Shown here: in pieces, positions 25,341-33,059 of the stretch
Position numbering within the stretch: the stretch's first letter is position 1
Layout: every line of letters starts with the position of its first letter
Origin: Streptomyces sp. SCSIO 75703
GTDB lineage: Bacteria; Actinomycetota; Actinomycetes; Streptomycetales; Streptomycetaceae
Direction: 5' to 3'
Assembly: GCF_036607905.1 (NCBI RefSeq)
Contig: NZ_CP144555.1
Coordinates: 1,426,001-1,490,000, forward strand
Length of the DNA stretch: 64,000 nucleotides
Made by a program: the position numbers and the translations under genes
The notes under the pieces: model-generated
Told to the model about the DNA's origin: nothing
The model's input: only the letters and a program-made list of their open reading frames with translations
The model's database searches: none

Positions 25341-26309
25341 ATGAGCTCCACCTCCCCCACCGCCGGGGCCGCGTCCGAACCGGCCGTGTCCGTCACCGGC
25401 GTGACGAAGAGTTACGGCGGCCGGCGGGCCGTCGACGGGGTGTCCCTGGACGTCCGGCGCGGCGAGTTCTTCGGGCTGCTCGGCCCGAACGGCGCCGGCA
25501 AGTCCACCCTGGTGGAGATCATGGAGGGGCTGCGGCAGGCCGACTCCGGCGAGGTCGCCGTCCTCGGCGAGTCCCCCTGGCCGCGCAACACCGGCCTGCT
25601 GCCCCGGATGGGCGTGCAGACCCAGTCCTCGGCGTTCTTCGTGCGGCAGACCGTCCACGAGCACCTGCGCACGGTGGCCGCCCTGTTCGGCGCCGACCGC
25701 GCCGCCGTCGACTCCACCCTGGAGGCGGTGGGGCTCGGCGACCGGCACGGCGTCCGGGTCGACAGCCTCTCCGGCGGCCAGCGGCAGCGGCTCGCCATCG
25801 CCTCCGCGCTGGTCCACGGACCCGAGCTGATCTTCCTCGACGAGCCGACCGCGGCGCTCGACCCGGCCGGACGCCGCGATCTGTGGGAGGTGCTGCGCGG
25901 CCTGAAGGCGCGCGGCCGGACCATCGTCTACACCACGCACCACCTGGACGAGGCCGAGGCACTCTGCGACCGCGTCGGCATCCTGGTCTCCGGCCGCCTC
26001 GTCGTCACCGACGAACCACAGCGCCTGATCGGCACCTTCGGCGCCGGCAGCCGCCTGCTGGTCCCGCTCGGCCGCATCGACGAGGAACGGGCCGCCGCGC
26101 TGCCCGGCGTGGACGCCGTCAGCGTCCAGGGCGGGCACCTCGTCCTGGAGACCCGCGCCACCGGCCGCGTCCTCGCCGCCCTCGACCCCCTCACCGGCCT
26201 GGACGGGGTGCAGACCCGCACCCCGAGCCTGGAGGACGTCTACCTCGACATCACCACCCGGCCGACCGGCACCCCCCTCGCCCCGAACCACCAGGAGCAG
26301 CAGGCATGA
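25341..26309 (+). CDS. ABC transporter ATP-binding protein
   Basis: A 322-aa ATPase of a drug/peptide exporter. Walker A is GPNGAGKST (K54), the signature is LSGGQRQRLAIASAL, and Walker B is LIFLDEPTAALDP followed by the switch histidine in YTTHHLDEAE. About 90 residues follow the nucleotide-binding domain, as in DrrA/CcmA-type exporters. It overlaps the permease gene by ATGA (26306-26309), so the two form one transporter. Within the RiPP operon it most likely exports the mature peptide and may give self-resistance. Confidence 0.92.
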   Translation: MSSTSPTAGAASEPAVSVTGVTKSYGGRRAVDGVSLDVRRGEFFGLLGPNGAGKSTLVEIMEGLRQADSGEVAVLGESPWPRNTGLLPRMGVQTQSSAFFVRQTVHEHLRTVAALFGADRAAVDSTLEAVGLGDRHGVRVDSLSGGQRQRLAIASALVHGPELIFLDEPTAALDPAGRRDLWEVLRGLKARGRTIVYTTHHLDEAEALCDRVGILVSGRLVVTDEPQRLIGTFGAGSRLLVPLGRIDEERAAALPGVDAVSVQGGHLVLETRATGRVLAALDPLTGLDGVQTRTPSLEDVYLDITTRPTGTPLAPNHQEQQA

Positions 26310-27061
26310 GCGCCTACACCGCGCTGACCGGGGCGGGCTACCGCGCCCAGGTCCGCGACAAGACCACCGTCTTCTTCACCTTCGCCTTCCCGCTGATCTT
26401 CCTCGTCGTCTTCGGCCTCGTCTTCCGCGGCCGGGACGTCGAGGAGAGCGGCTTCTCCTACCTCTCCTACACCGCCGCGGGCGTGCTCTCCTGGGGCGTG
26501 GCCAACGCCGCCGTCTTCGGCATCGGCTTCACCCTGATGCAGTGGCGCGCGGACGACATCCTGCGCATGATCCGCATGTCGCCGGCCCCGCTGTCCTCCG
26601 TCATCGGCTCCCGCTACGTCCTCGCGCTGGGCGTGGGCCTGGTCCAGTCGGTGCTGTTCGTCGGGGTGGCGATGCTGCCCGGCTTCGATCTGGTGCCGGA
26701 CTCCCGGTGGCCGCTGCTGATCCCCGTGCTCGCCCTCGGCATCACCACCTTCCTGCTGCTCGGCGTGGTCATCGGCAGCATCGCCGACACCCCCGAGTCG
26801 GTCGCCGCCATCGCCAACTTCCTGATGCTGCCGATGGCGTTCCTGTCCGGGTCGTTCTTCCCGCTGGACGCCATGCCGGACTGGCTCCAGAAGATCTCCC
26901 TGGTGCTGCCGCTGCGCTACCTGAACGACGCGGTCTCGGCCGCCCTCGTCGGCCGCGGCGACCTCTCCGACGTCGGCGTGGGCTGCCTCGGGCTGGTCGT
27001 GTTCGCCGTGGTCTTCGGCGCGCTCGCGGCGCGCCTCTTCCGCTGGACGAAGACCTCATGA
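26306..27061 (+). CDS. ABC-2 type transporter permease
   Basis: A 251-aa membrane protein with about six hydrophobic segments, the usual ABC-2 permease size. The N-terminal AQVRDKTTVFFTFAFPLIFLVVFG and the C-terminal FLSGSFFPLDAMPDWLQ then LPLRYLNDAV are family hallmarks. It partners the preceding ATPase. It overlaps that gene and also the second YcaO gene (ATGA at 27058-27061), so transport and modification genes are translationally coupled. Confidence 0.9.
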   Translation: MSAYTALTGAGYRAQVRDKTTVFFTFAFPLIFLVVFGLVFRGRDVEESGFSYLSYTAAGVLSWGVANAAVFGIGFTLMQWRADDILRMIRMSPAPLSSVIGSRYVLALGVGLVQSVLFVGVAMLPGFDLVPDSRWPLLIPVLALGITTFLLLGVVIGSIADTPESVAAIANFLMLPMAFLSGSFFPLDAMPDWLQKISLVLPLRYLNDAVSAALVGRGDLSDVGVGCLGLVVFAVVFGALAARLFRWTKTS

Positions 27062-29016
27062 CCACCGCGGCCCGCACGCCCGCGCATCCGATGCGGGAGG
27101 CCCGCGACGCGGTCGCGGCGTACCTGGAGGACCGCTTCGGCAGCGGCGCCCCGCGCGTCGTGCCGGTGGGCGCGGTCGGCGCCGGCGGCGCGGACACCGG
27201 CGCCCCCGATCCCTGGGCGGCGGACCGGCCGACGGCGCTGGTGCACGTCAGCGCCTCGGCGGTACTGCTCGGCCCCTGGGGCGGCGACGGCACCGCCCCC
27301 GCCTGCGGGCGCTGCCTCGCCCTGCGCTGGCAGCGCCTGCGCAGCCGCAGCGAGCGCAACGCCCTGGAGACCGCCGGCCCCGACGGCCCCCGCCCCGCCG
27401 GGGCCTGGCCGGTGCCGGCCGCCCACGTCCTGGACGGCGTGGCCGCGCTGTGCGAGGCGCTGCTGCGCGGGCCCCGCCCGGTGCCGCCCGCCGAACTGGC
27501 CGCCGACCGGGCACTGCCGCAGGTGACCCGGCTGGACCTGGCCACGCTGGGGGTGCGCACCTACCCGCTGCTCGCCGACCCGCTCTGCCCGGACTGCGGT
27601 CCCCAGGCCGGTCCCCGGGCGGCGCACGAGGTCCCGCCCCTGTCCCTCGCCACCCGCCCGAAACCGGACCCCGGCACCTACCGGGTGCGCTCCGCCTTCG
27701 CCCACCCGCTGCCCACCGACGCCCTCGCCAACCCGGTCTGCGGGGCCCTCGGCGCGGGCACCTGGACCGACGTGACGTCCTCCACCACCGCGCCGGTGGC
27801 GGGCAGCGCCTTCGTCCGGGGGTACGCGGGGCTCCACGACGTGACCTGGAGCGGGCAGGAGAACTCCTTCGCCACCAGCCGCCGGCTGGCCTTCCTGGAG
27901 GGCCTGGAGCGGTACGCGGGCACCCGCCGCCGCGTCGGGCACGCGCCGGTCGTCGGCTCGTACGAGGAGTTGCGGGCCGACGCCGTCGACCCGGCCGAGT
28001 GCGGCCTGTACGCGGCCGGGACCTACCGGGACGACCCGCTCGTCGACCCCTTCGACCCGGCCCGGCCCCTGCCCTGGGACTGGGGCTGGTCGCTGCGCGA
28101 CGAACGCCCGGTACTGGTGCCGTCGCGGCTGGTCTACTACAGCATGCCGACGGCCGGGGACAACTTCGTCTTCGAGTGCTCCAACGGCTGCGCCATCGGC
28201 GGCTGTCTGGAGGAGGCGGTCCTCGGCGGGCTGCTCGAACTGATCGAGCGCGACGCCTTCCTCAACGGATGGTACGCGGCGGCCCGCCTGCCCCGCGTCG
28301 ACCTGGCGACCGTCGGCGGCACCACCGCCGCCGCGATGGCCGAACGCGCCGCCCTCCAGGGCTACGACGTGCACGCCTTCGACAACCGCATCGACCTGGC
28401 GGTGCCCGCCGTCACCGTGGTCGGCGTCCGCCGCGACGGCGGTCCGGGCACGCTGTCCTTCGCCGCCGCGGCCTCCCTGGACCCGCGCTCGGCGATCGAG
28501 GGCGCCCTGTCCGAAGTCCTCAGCTACATCCCGCACCTGGCCCGGCAGACCGGTGAACGCCGGGCCGAACTGGAGGCCATGGCCGACGACTTCACCCTGG
28601 TGCGGCACCTGAAGGACCACCCGCAGCTCTACGGGCTCCCCCGCATGTCCGCCTACGCCCGCGCCTACCTGGAGCCGGCTGAGACACGGTCGTTCGACGA
28701 GACGTACGGCGACTGGGAGCGCGGGCGCCGGCCCCGCACCGGCGACCTGCGCGACGACGTCGCCCTGGTCGTGGACGAGTTGGTGCGCGCCGGACACGAC
28801 GTCATCGTCGTCGACCAGACCTCGCCCGAGCAGGAGCGGATGGGCCTGCGCACGGTCGGCACGGTGGTGCCCGGACTGCTGCCGATCGACTTCGGCTGGA
28901 ACCGGCAGCGGGCCCCGCTGATGCCCCGGCTGCGCACCGCGCTGCGGCGCGGCGGGCACCGGGACGACGACCTCACCGACGCGGAGGTCCACCGGGCCCC
29001 CCACCCGTTCCCGTGA
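27058..29016 (+). CDS. YcaO cyclodehydratase (second copy)
   Basis: A 652-aa paralogue of the YcaO at 16366 with the same architecture. CGRC (C83/C86) and CPDC (C177/C180) form the presumed zinc site. RLAFLEGLERYAG, NGCAIGGCLEEAVLGGLLEL and the following IERDAF carry the ATP-binding glutamates, and the C-terminus again ends PHPFP. Both copies therefore look catalytically competent. No second F protein is encoded, so it must either share the F protein at 14121 or act alone. A division of labour (thiazoline versus oxazoline, or different core positions) is a reasonable guess. It is the last gene of the ATGA-coupled run before a terminator hairpin. Confidence 0.92.
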   Translation: MTTAARTPAHPMREARDAVAAYLEDRFGSGAPRVVPVGAVGAGGADTGAPDPWAADRPTALVHVSASAVLLGPWGGDGTAPACGRCLALRWQRLRSRSERNALETAGPDGPRPAGAWPVPAAHVLDGVAALCEALLRGPRPVPPAELAADRALPQVTRLDLATLGVRTYPLLADPLCPDCGPQAGPRAAHEVPPLSLATRPKPDPGTYRVRSAFAHPLPTDALANPVCGALGAGTWTDVTSSTTAPVAGSAFVRGYAGLHDVTWSGQENSFATSRRLAFLEGLERYAGTRRRVGHAPVVGSYEELRADAVDPAECGLYAAGTYRDDPLVDPFDPARPLPWDWGWSLRDERPVLVPSRLVYYSMPTAGDNFVFECSNGCAIGGCLEEAVLGGLLELIERDAFLNGWYAAARLPRVDLATVGGTTAAAMAERAALQGYDVHAFDNRIDLAVPAVTVVGVRRDGGPGTLSFAAAASLDPRSAIEGALSEVLSYIPHLARQTGERRAELEAMADDFTLVRHLKDHPQLYGLPRMSAYARAYLEPAETRSFDETYGDWERGRRPRTGDLRDDVALVVDELVRAGHDVIVVDQTSPEQERMGLRTVGTVVPGLLPIDFGWNRQRAPLMPRLRTALRRGGHRDDDLTDAEVHRAPHPFP

Positions 29017-29097
29017 GGGCGCCGGCGTACGCACCGCGTTCGGACCGTACGTCCGCCGGCGCCACCGTGTGGGGCCGCCGTGCCCGTGTGCCCCTTC

Positions 29098-29122
29098 CGG
29101 GCCTCCCCGCGGGGGAGGCCCG
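29098..29122 (+). terminator. Terminator hairpin after the RiPP operon
   Basis: CGGGCCTCCCC (29098-29108) pairs perfectly over 11 bp with GGGGAGGCCCG (29112-29122) across a three-base loop. No T-run follows. It lies between the second YcaO and the M20 gene and probably marks the end of the biosynthetic operon. Confidence 0.6.
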
Positions 29123-29146
29123 GCCCGTCCTCTCCCCGGAGCGCCC

Positions 29147-30493
29147 ATGAGCCACCCGCCCGAGCCCGCCCCGGACCGCGCGGCGCACCTCCTCGCCCGC
29201 ACCGGCGAGGTCCTGCGCCCGGCCCTCGACCTCTACCTGGACCTGCACGCGCACCCCGAGCCGTCCGGCCGGGAGGCCCGCACCGCCGACCGCTTCGGAC
29301 GGCGGCTCGCGGCGGCCGGCTGCGAGGTCACCCACGGCGTGGGCGGCCACGGCGTCGTCGGCGTGCTCCGCAACGGCGCCGGACCCGCCGTCTGGCTCCG
29401 CGCCGAACTCGACGCCCTCCCGCTGCGCGAACGCACCGGCCTGCCCTACGCCAGCCGCACCGACGCCATGCACGCCTGCGGCCACGACCTCCACCTGGCC
29501 GCCGCCGCGGGCGCCGCCGGCCTGCTCGCCCGGCTCTCCGGCCGGTGGCGCGGCACCCTCGTCGTGGTGGGCCAGCCCGCCGAGGAGACGCTGGCCGGGG
29601 CCGAGGCGATGCTGCGCGACGGGCTCTACGCACGCTTCCCCGCCCCCGCCGTCGTCCTCGCCCAGCACGCCGCCCCGCTCCCCGCCGGCACCGTCGCCCA
29701 CGCGTCCGAGGGGACGCCGATGGCGGCGGCCGGCGCGGTGCTCGACATCGTCCTGCACGGCCGGGGCGGGCACGCCGCCACCCCGCACCTCGCGGTGGAC
29801 CCGGTCCTCGCCGCGGCCTCCCTCGTCACCCGGCTGCACGCCGCCGTGGCCCGGGAGAGCGCCCCCGCCGACCGCGTGACCCTGACCGTCGGCACCCTGC
29901 ACGCCGGCACCGCCGCCAACGTCGTCCCCGACCGCGCGGACCTCGGCGTCGCCGTCCGCGCCGCGACCGAGACGGGCCTCGACCGGGCGCTGGACACCCT
30001 GCGCCGGGTCGTCCGCGCCGAGGGCGCCGCCTCCGGTGCCCCCGAGGAGCCCGAGGTGGAGGTCGTCTCCCGCGCGGCGGCCCTGTGGTGCGACCCGCAC
30101 ACCACCGACGCGCTGCGCCGGGCCCACGCCGCGCTGCTCGGCCCGGGGCGGGTCCTTCCCTGGCCCGGCTCCATGGCCACGGAGGACTTCCCCCTCTTCG
30201 GCGACGCCGGTACGCCGGTGCACGGCCGCGGCGGGATCCCGCTCGCCTACTGGATGCTGGGCGTGGCGGACCCGGCCCCGGGCGCCGTGCCCCACCCGAA
30301 CCACTCCCCCTTCTTCGCCCCGCACCTCGCCGGTGCCCTGCGCCCGGCCGTCGCGGCCCTGGCGGCGGCGGCCCTCGACCGGCTGGGGCCGGGACCGGAG
30401 AAGGGGGCGCGGGACGGTGCCGGACCGGACGGAGCGGCGCGGGGCGGACACGCGCCGGGCGGGGCGGCCCCGGCGGTCGCCGGGCCCGGGTGA
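29147..30493 (+). CDS. M20D-family amidohydrolase
   Basis: A 448-aa zinc amidohydrolase of the hippurate hydrolase/aminoacylase type. Metal-site motifs are visible: LRAELDALP, MHACGHDLHL, and GQPAEETLAGAEAML; GRGGHAATPHLAVDP is the dimerisation-domain motif. A Gly/Ala-rich tail occupies the last ~50 residues. It may cleave N-acyl amino acids or act on small amide substrates. It starts 130 bases after the second YcaO, beyond a terminator, so membership in the RiPP pathway is uncertain. ATG 29147 follows CGGAGCGC. Confidence 0.85.
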   Translation: MSHPPEPAPDRAAHLLARTGEVLRPALDLYLDLHAHPEPSGREARTADRFGRRLAAAGCEVTHGVGGHGVVGVLRNGAGPAVWLRAELDALPLRERTGLPYASRTDAMHACGHDLHLAAAAGAAGLLARLSGRWRGTLVVVGQPAEETLAGAEAMLRDGLYARFPAPAVVLAQHAAPLPAGTVAHASEGTPMAAAGAVLDIVLHGRGGHAATPHLAVDPVLAAASLVTRLHAAVARESAPADRVTLTVGTLHAGTAANVVPDRADLGVAVRAATETGLDRALDTLRRVVRAEGAASGAPEEPEVEVVSRAAALWCDPHTTDALRRAHAALLGPGRVLPWPGSMATEDFPLFGDAGTPVHGRGGIPLAYWMLGVADPAPGAVPHPNHSPFFAPHLAGALRPAVAALAAAALDRLGPGPEKGARDGAGPDGAARGGHAPGGAAPAVAGPG

Positions 30494-30511
30494 GCCGGTC
30501 CCCGGGCCCGG
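30480..30511 (+). terminator. Hairpin overlapping the M20 stop codon
   Basis: CCGGGCCCGGG (30480-30490) and CCCGGGCCCGG (30501-30511) form an 11-bp stem around a ten-base loop that contains the TGA stop. It is probably an intrinsic terminator. Confidence 0.5.
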
Positions 30512-30590
30512 CCCCCGCGGGGTGTGCCCGCGGCGCCGCGTCGTGGCGCGGTACGGACTTCGGCGGCGCCGGGCGGGCACGGGGCCGCCG

Positions 30591-30670
30591 CCGGGCCGGG
30601 GGCCGGGCAGTCCGGGGGCCGGGGGCCGGGCGGGCGAGGTCGGGCCGGGCGGGGCCGGGCCGGGCCGGGG
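30591..30670. repeat. GGGCCGG-rich repeat tract
   Basis: Irregular runs of GGGCC/GGGGGCC over ~80 bases with many G-triplets on the plus strand. It lies just upstream of the small gene at 30717. It could form G-quadruplex or other secondary structure; no regulatory role is shown. The surrounding gap 30512-30716 holds nothing else recognisable. Confidence 0.5.
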
Positions 30671-30716
30671 GACCGGTTTCGCGGCCCTTGTCGGTGGCGG
30701 CTGAGAGGGTGCTCCT

Positions 30717-31139
30717 ATGCCTCCTTGGGACCTTCTCGCCATCGACCGTGCCCTGCGGGCCGGTTGGGCCGCCGACACCTGCTCGCCGGACGACGCCGAG
30801 CGCGCCCCCTGGCAGCCGGACAATCCGGCCTGGGGCCAGTGCGACATCACGGCGCTCGTCGTGCACGACGTCTTCGGCGGCGACCTCGTCGTCGGCGAGG
30901 TGTACCTCGGTGCGGAACGGCACGGCCACCACTGGTGGAACCGGCTGCCCTCCGGGGTGGAACTCGACCTGACCCGCGAGCAGTTCCGGGACGGTCAGAC
31001 CGTCGACGCGCCCCGCCTCGTGCGCCGCCCGCCGGGACCTCCCGCCCGGCGCCGGGCGGAGTACCTCCTCCTGCGCGAACGCGTCGCCGCCCGCCTCGGT
31101 CACCTCCCCGCGGAGAACGCGGGCGGCGCGGCGGGGTGA
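30717..31139 (+). CDS. YunG-like small hypothetical protein
   Basis: A 140-aa soluble protein. It contains AADTCSPDDAERAPWQPDNPAWGQCDITALVVHDVFGGDL, then YLGAERHGHHWWNRLPSG and ELDLTREQF. This pattern (pairing W..Q.C..TA with HHWNRL and DLTREQF) matches the YunG-like uncharacterised family, and it recalls the layout of transglutaminase-like or cysteine-hydrolase folds. A conserved Cys and His are present, but catalytic activity is not established. ATG 30717 follows GAGAGGGTG. It stands alone between the M20 gene and a small membrane protein. Confidence 0.65.
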   Translation: MPPWDLLAIDRALRAGWAADTCSPDDAERAPWQPDNPAWGQCDITALVVHDVFGGDLVVGEVYLGAERHGHHWWNRLPSGVELDLTREQFRDGQTVDAPRLVRRPPGPPARRRAEYLLLRERVAARLGHLPAENAGGAAG

Positions 31140-31247
31140 GGGGGCGGGCCGGGTGACCGGTTGGGCCGTTCGGACCCGCGCGGTCGCCGGGGCCGCCCGC
31201 CTGCCCTCGGATGGAGGGAAACCCCCCTCCACGCAGGAAGCGAGTCA

Positions 31248-31466
31248 GTGGTGATCGTCAAGAAGCTGCACGAGTCCGGCATCCGCTCCGAGCACGCCTA
31301 TGCCGCCGCGTTCGTGTCCATCGGCCTGTCCGTCCTGTCCTGGGGCGCCTCGCGCGGCGTCGAGAAGAAGGGCGAGGAGCGGGCGGACCGCTGGGGCATC
31401 TTCGTCGGGGAATGGGCGCCGACCTTCTTCGGCCTCGGACTGGCGCTGTCCACGTACGAGAAGTAG
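31248..31466 (+). CDS. Small single-helix membrane protein
   Basis: A 72-aa protein starting at GTG 31248 (or GTG 31251), with AGGAAG upstream. One hydrophobic segment, YAAAFVSIGLSVLSWGAS, is followed by basic and acidic residues, and a second shorter hydrophobic stretch, TFFGLGLAL, lies near the C-terminus. I recognise no family with a known function. A hairpin follows directly, so it is probably monocistronic. Such small membrane proteins are common in Streptomyces genomes. Confidence 0.6.
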   Translation: MVIVKKLHESGIRSEHAYAAAFVSIGLSVLSWGASRGVEKKGEERADRWGIFVGEWAPTFFGLGLALSTYEK

Positions 31467-31480
31467 CCGGATGCCGGTCC

Positions 31481-31515
31481 GCGGACCGCCCCTCGCCGCG
31501 GGTCAGGCGGTCCGC
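31481..31515. terminator. Bidirectional terminator between convergent genes
   Basis: GCGGACCGCC (31481-31490) pairs perfectly with GGCGGTCCGC (31506-31515) over a 15-base loop. It spans the 3' end of the small membrane-protein gene and the last codons of the reductase on the other strand. Confidence 0.5.
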
Positions 31516-32129
31516 AGCCGCGCGTCCAGTTCCTCGGCGTCCAGCTCCGCCGTGTACACGTCGCTGCCGGGCTGGTGCTTGCGCCCGCCCGCGTCCAGCC
31601 GGCCGGCGTCCACCGCGTCGAAGCCGATGTCCTGGATCAGGGTCGCCACGACGGCCTTGGCCTCCTCGTCGTCGCCGGAGACCGGGATGGCGATGCGCTC
31701 CGGGTCGCCGGGGGGCCGGCCGTGGTCGCGCAGGTTCTCCCAGTAGATCGCGTTGAACGCCTTCACCACGTCCCCGCCGGTCGCCGCGCGCACCTTCTCG
31801 CTGGAGGTGGTGGAGCCGGTGTCCAGTTCGGGGTCGTGCCCGTCGCGCTGCGGGTAGTAGTTGCAGGTGTCGACGAGGATCTTGTCGCGGAGTCCGGTGT
31901 GCGGGAGTTCGTCGACGCGCCCGTAGGGGATGGAGACGACCACCACCTCGCCGAAGCGGGCCGCGTCCTCGGCGGTCGACGCCTCCACGGGCCCGTCCAT
32001 GCCCGCGACGAGGCCGGAGAGGGTGTCCGGGCCGCGCGAGTTGGCGAGCCGCACCTCGTGGCCGTTGCCGGCGAAGCGCCGGGCGAGGGTGGAGCCGATC
32101 CGGCCCGCCCCGATGATCCCTATCCGCAT
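31503..32129 (-). CDS. NADP-binding oxidoreductase (F420H2:NADP reductase-like)
   Basis: A 208-aa Rossmann-fold protein. GIIGAGRIGSTLARRF at residues 4-19 is the dinucleotide-binding loop, and LANSRG after beta-2 suggests preference for NADP. IPYGRVDELP and VDTCNYYPQRDG follow, typical of the coenzyme F420-dependent NADP reductase and NADPH reductase family. The C-terminal half (KAFNAIYWENL, IPVSGDDEEAKAVV) completes the fold. Whether it uses F420 cannot be decided from sequence. It stands alone, in reverse orientation. Confidence 0.8.
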   Translation of the reverse strand: MRIGIIGAGRIGSTLARRFAGNGHEVRLANSRGPDTLSGLVAGMDGPVEASTAEDAARFGEVVVVSIPYGRVDELPHTGLRDKILVDTCNYYPQRDGHDPELDTGSTTSSEKVRAATGGDVVKAFNAIYWENLRDHGRPPGDPERIAIPVSGDDEEAKAVVATLIQDIGFDAVDAGRLDAGGRKHQPGSDVYTAELDAEELDARLRTA

Positions 32130-32319
32130 GCCGTCACTCCGTTCCGTCGTCCGTACGGGGGTCCATGGTCGGTCCGCGGCCGTCCGCGGACGCTGTGCCG
32201 CCGGCCCGCCGGCCAGTCCGCCGGCCTCTCTGTGGCCGGGCAGGGCGCTGGGCGTCGCCGCCGCACACGGGCCCGGGTAGCCCGGTGGGCGACGCGGCAA
32301 ACAACACGCCGGTACGCCC

Positions 32320-32982
32320 TCACCGTTCCCCGGCCGGGGGCTGGCGGGCGTCCAGCAGGGCGATGACCTCCTCGTCGGTGACCTGCGCGAAGTCGTCGTA
32401 CCAGAGGCCGACCGCGCCGAAGTCCGGCGGCTGGGAGAGGCAGAGGACGTCGTCGGCCTCCCGGCGCAGCGCGGCGACGGCCTCGGGGGCGCCGACGGGC
32501 ACGGCGAGGATCAGCCGGGCGGGCGCCCGGCGGCGCAGGTGGCGCAGGGCGGCACGGGCGGTGACGCCGGTGGCGAGGCCGTCGTCGACCAGGACGACGG
32601 TGCGGTCCCGCACGTCGGGGGCGGGCCGGCCGCCCCGGTAGCGCAGGGCGCGGCGGCCGAGTTCCGCCCGTTCGCGGGCCACGTCCGCCGCGAGGTCGGC
32701 CTCGTCGAGGCCGAGCCGTCCCAGGGTCCGCCGGTCGAAGAGCGGCGGGTCGTCCCCGGCGATCGCGCCGATCCCCGCCTCGGGCCGGCCGGGGACACCG
32801 ATCTTGCGGACGACAAGCACGTCGAGGGGCGCGTCGAGCGCGCGGGCGACCTCGGCGGCGACGGGCACGCCGCCCCGGGGCAGGGCGAGGACGACGGGGC
32901 GCGGCAGGGCGCCGCCGGGCGCCGTTTCCACGAGCCGGCGGGCGAGTTCGCGGCCGGCCGCGCGGCGATGGGGGAATCGCAT
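32320..32982 (-). CDS. Phosphoribosyltransferase-family protein
   Basis: A 220-aa protein. VVLVDDGLATGVTARAAL is the PRPP-binding loop of type I phosphoribosyltransferases, and VVLALPRGGVPVAAEVA near the start is typical of the ComF/PRTase-like subgroup that often accompanies universal-stress or dormancy genes. VVRKIGVPGRPEAGIGAI follows. I chose ATG 32982 because GGAGG sits five bases upstream; the ATG at 32994 would place that ribosome binding site inside the gene. The substrate base is unknown. Confidence 0.82.
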   Translation of the reverse strand: MRFPHRRAAGRELARRLVETAPGGALPRPVVLALPRGGVPVAAEVARALDAPLDVLVVRKIGVPGRPEAGIGAIAGDDPPLFDRRTLGRLGLDEADLAADVARERAELGRRALRYRGGRPAPDVRDRTVVLVDDGLATGVTARAALRHLRRRAPARLILAVPVGAPEAVAALRREADDVLCLSQPPDFGAVGLWYDDFAQVTDEEVIALLDARQPPAGER

Positions 32983-33059
32983 GGCTGCCTCCACTCCCTG
33001 GCCGGGGTTTCCTCCCCGCGGCCGGTGAAACGGCGGGGGCGCGGTGCGGCGGGCGGGGC

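Noticed and set aside
11264..29016. Classical thiopeptide with a central pyridine
   Set aside because: No second SpaB_C-family cyclase is encoded, and the core starts with Cys, not the Ser usually needed at position 1 for the [4+2] reaction. The leader style is shared, but the enzyme set is not complete.
29147..30493. M20 amidohydrolase as a confirmed member of the RiPP cluster
   Set aside because: A perfect terminator hairpin and 130 bases separate it from the last coupled gene. Membership is possible but not supported.
32983..32994. Four-residue longer start for the phosphoribosyltransferase
   Set aside because: The GGAGG that would serve ATG 32982 lies inside this extension, so the shorter start fits better.
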